Positions 62,260-64,000 of a stretch of DNA of 64,000 nt are shown here, piece by piece (positions within the stretch are counted from its first letter, which is position 1; every line of letters begins with the position of its first letter). The DNA is taken from contig CAJHNH020007667.1 in NCBI GenBank assembly GCA_905116865.2, positions 912,353 through 976,352 on the forward strand, in the 5' to 3' direction. A model generated the notes under the pieces. The model saw nothing but the letters and a program-made list of their open reading frames with translations. It was not told the origin of the DNA and did not search any database. The position numbers and the translations under genes are program-made. The DNA is from Candidula unifasciata (taxonomy: Eukaryota; Mollusca; Gastropoda; Stylommatophora; Geomitridae).

Positions 62260-63130
62260 CTGTCTTGCTTGTGGCTGTCAATGCTGTCAATCAGTGTGAC
62301 TGTCTGTCTGTTTTACCTTCCTCTCTGCGTCATATCTGTATACACGTCTGTCTGTCTGTCTGTCACGTCAACTGTAACTGTCTATCTCGTCGCGAATGTC
62401 TGTCTGTTCTGTTCAAATAATGTTCGCTGAACTGTCTGTCGTTCTGTCTGTGTGTCTTGTCTGATACTGCGTGTCGTCTCTTGTACGTCGGTGTCTGTCT
62501 GTCTGTCTGAGTCTTTTTCTGTTGGTCGCTGTCTGTCCGGGCGTCGGCGGTCTGATCCGTCCGTCCGTCCGGCCCGCCGGCGGCCCGTCCGTTCCGTCGG
62601 TCCGGCCGCCCGCGCACAACGCACGAAAACCGCAGCCCAACAGTATTAGGCTGTCATGTTTATGAATATGTATGCATGCATTCGTATGTATGCATGCAGT
62701 ATTGTATGTATTGTATGTCATGTATTGTATGTATGCCATGTATGCCATGCTATGCATGTAATGCATGTAAGGCATGTATGCATGTATGCATGTCTGCATG
62801 TATTGCATGCATTTGTATGTATGCATGTATGTATGCATGTATGCTATGTATGTAGGTATGTATGTATGTATGTATTTAATGTATGTATGTATGTATCGTA
62901 TTGTATGTATGTATGTATGCTTATGTATGTATGGTATGCATGTATGTATGTATGGATGGCATGGCATGATGGGATGGATGGATGGATGGATGATGGATGG
63001 ATGGATGGACTGGATGGATGGATGGATGGATGGATGGATGGATGGATGGGATGGGATGGATGGATGGATGGGATGGATGGATTGGAGGGCATATGGATGG
63101 ATGGATGGATGGAATGGATGGAGGATTTGG
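62260..63130. repeat. Serial tetranucleotide clusters: TGTC, CCGT, TATG, GGAT
   Basis: Interrupted TGTC (62290-62510), CCGT/CCGG (62560-62600), ATGT/GCAT mixtures (62655-62950) and GGAT (62950-63145). Met-Tyr-Val and Trp-Met-Asp-Gly frames are artefacts. Confidence 0.93.
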
Positions 63131-63149
63131 ATGGGATGGGATGGATGGC

Positions 63150-64000
63150 TGTGTCGCTTTGAAAATGATAGCCATTAAGCATTCGGTCTGTAAGGCTTGG
63201 GGGGGGATAACCTGTCCTACCTTCTTAATCTGCACAAAATTCCAAACTGGGAACTCACCACGAAATATCATAGTTCCCTTTCCCTTATATCTATATGATA
63301 TAGGCATGTATTGGACAAAACATCATTATGTCTGCCTTTTCTGGTTTACCTGTTAACTAAACTCCACTTTTTTAAATGTAGATCTACTTTAGAGATTATA
63401 TTTAGGGAGTTAGTGAAGGTTTCTTTGGGAAACCGATTTACATCCTGGCCAGAGTAATAACATGCGAACGTCTCTTCTTGCTACCAACGCCTGAATTAGT
63501 GTCCCTAAGACGACGCTCATTCTCCCTTGGCCAGGCTTCTCAAGCATCCCAGATGTGTTAGTTTCTGTGCCTTGTTAGAACTTTAACTCTTTACCAAGGC
63601 AAATTTTTTTTCGTGGAAATGTCTCAAGTTTGTACATATGCTTGGGATGTCTATTTTCTGAAGACGCTGTTCAGAGAAGATATTTCACAGTCTCCACCAA
63701 CATCTCACTCAACTGTCCAACCACCAGAAACCAACTGGCTTACCCACCAGCTAACACCTGTGAAGGGTCCCTGACATCGCCAAACCCATGGGAGATGGGT
63801 ACCTGTCAAACAGCTACCAGTGCCTAGAGCTTTTAATTTACTAATGTGGCTCAAAGACATTGTTGTGTCCTTACTGGTGATTAGAGACTGCTCTAGATAC
63901 CCAGCTTACAGTTGCTGTACAGTGACAGTACTCGTTAACTACTTTGATCCAGCTGGGAGCAGAAATTCCCCGACTCAAAAAGACAGTTCGGATCAATCAT
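63150..64000. other. No gene identified
   Basis: Unique-looking sequence. A minus-strand frame at 63307-63165 reads without low complexity ([17 protein letters not shown]) but matches nothing I recognise and runs into the GGAT repeat. Confidence 0.4.

Noticed and set aside
62363..63307. Overlapping frames of 80-184 aa on both strands
   Set aside because: Low-complexity translation of TGTC, TATG and GGAT repeats; the non-repetitive part at 63165-63307 is too short to assign.

Overview
This is a eukaryotic nuclear window. It has a GT-AG intron-rich gene, abundant microsatellites and minisatellites, tRNA-headed SINEs, several LINE lineages, a Penelope-like element and hAT DNA transposons. The repeat types (RTE- and Jockey-like LINEs, PLE with a GIY-YIG endonuclease, (GATA)n/(TC)n arrays, poly-C runs) fit a lophotrochozoan, most probably a mollusc. 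That placement is inference; no search was run. There is no bacterial signal, operon or CRISPR array.

The one convincing host gene is L2HGDH (mitochondrial L-2-hydroxyglutarate dehydrogenase) on the minus strand, 30353 down to 5925. I assembled nine coding exons by hand. Every junction is GT-AG, every phase fits, and the exons sum to 1398 nt (465 aa plus stop), close to the 463 aa I recall for the human enzyme. Exon 1 is a separate mitochondrial presequence exon. A poly(A) signal lies about 56 nt past the stop.

The introns are filled with repeats. Intron 1 holds the longest LINE-C copy and a piggyBac-like remnant. Intron 3 has a 180-bp tandem duplication that copies the exon 4 splice acceptor, and also a nearly perfect 228-bp-arm palindrome flanked by a 12-bp duplication. 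Intron 4 holds a minisatellite split by LINE-A and a MITE with an 8-bp target duplication. Intron 5 has a 61-bp triplicate and a (TTTC)n array. Intron 8 has a Jockey-like LINE and a (TA)n tract about 73 nt from a splice donor.

Outside the gene: 1-5.9 kb holds SINEs, two minisatellites, a LINE-A RNase H copy and a probable LTR-element 5' end with a tRNA-Pro-type primer site. From 30.5 to 64 kb the sequence is essentially gene-free. It contains a GATA/GATG array just upstream of L2HGDH, a decayed hAT element with terminal repeats and target duplication (33.6-36.0 kb), a PLE 3' end (39.8-41.0 kb), a large GACC/GACA/GATA array (43.5-44.2 kb), an RT pseudogene (47.3-48.2 kb), a 24-bp minisatellite open on both strands (53.3-54.0 kb), a (GAA)n array (57.2-57.6 kb), LINE-D copies (58-61 kb), a small hAT MITE (59.7 kb) and a run of minisatellites and microsatellites at 61-63 kb.

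Repeat labels used here (SINE-1 to SINE-5, LINE-A to LINE-G) are local names for families recognised by comparing copies within this window. They are not database names.
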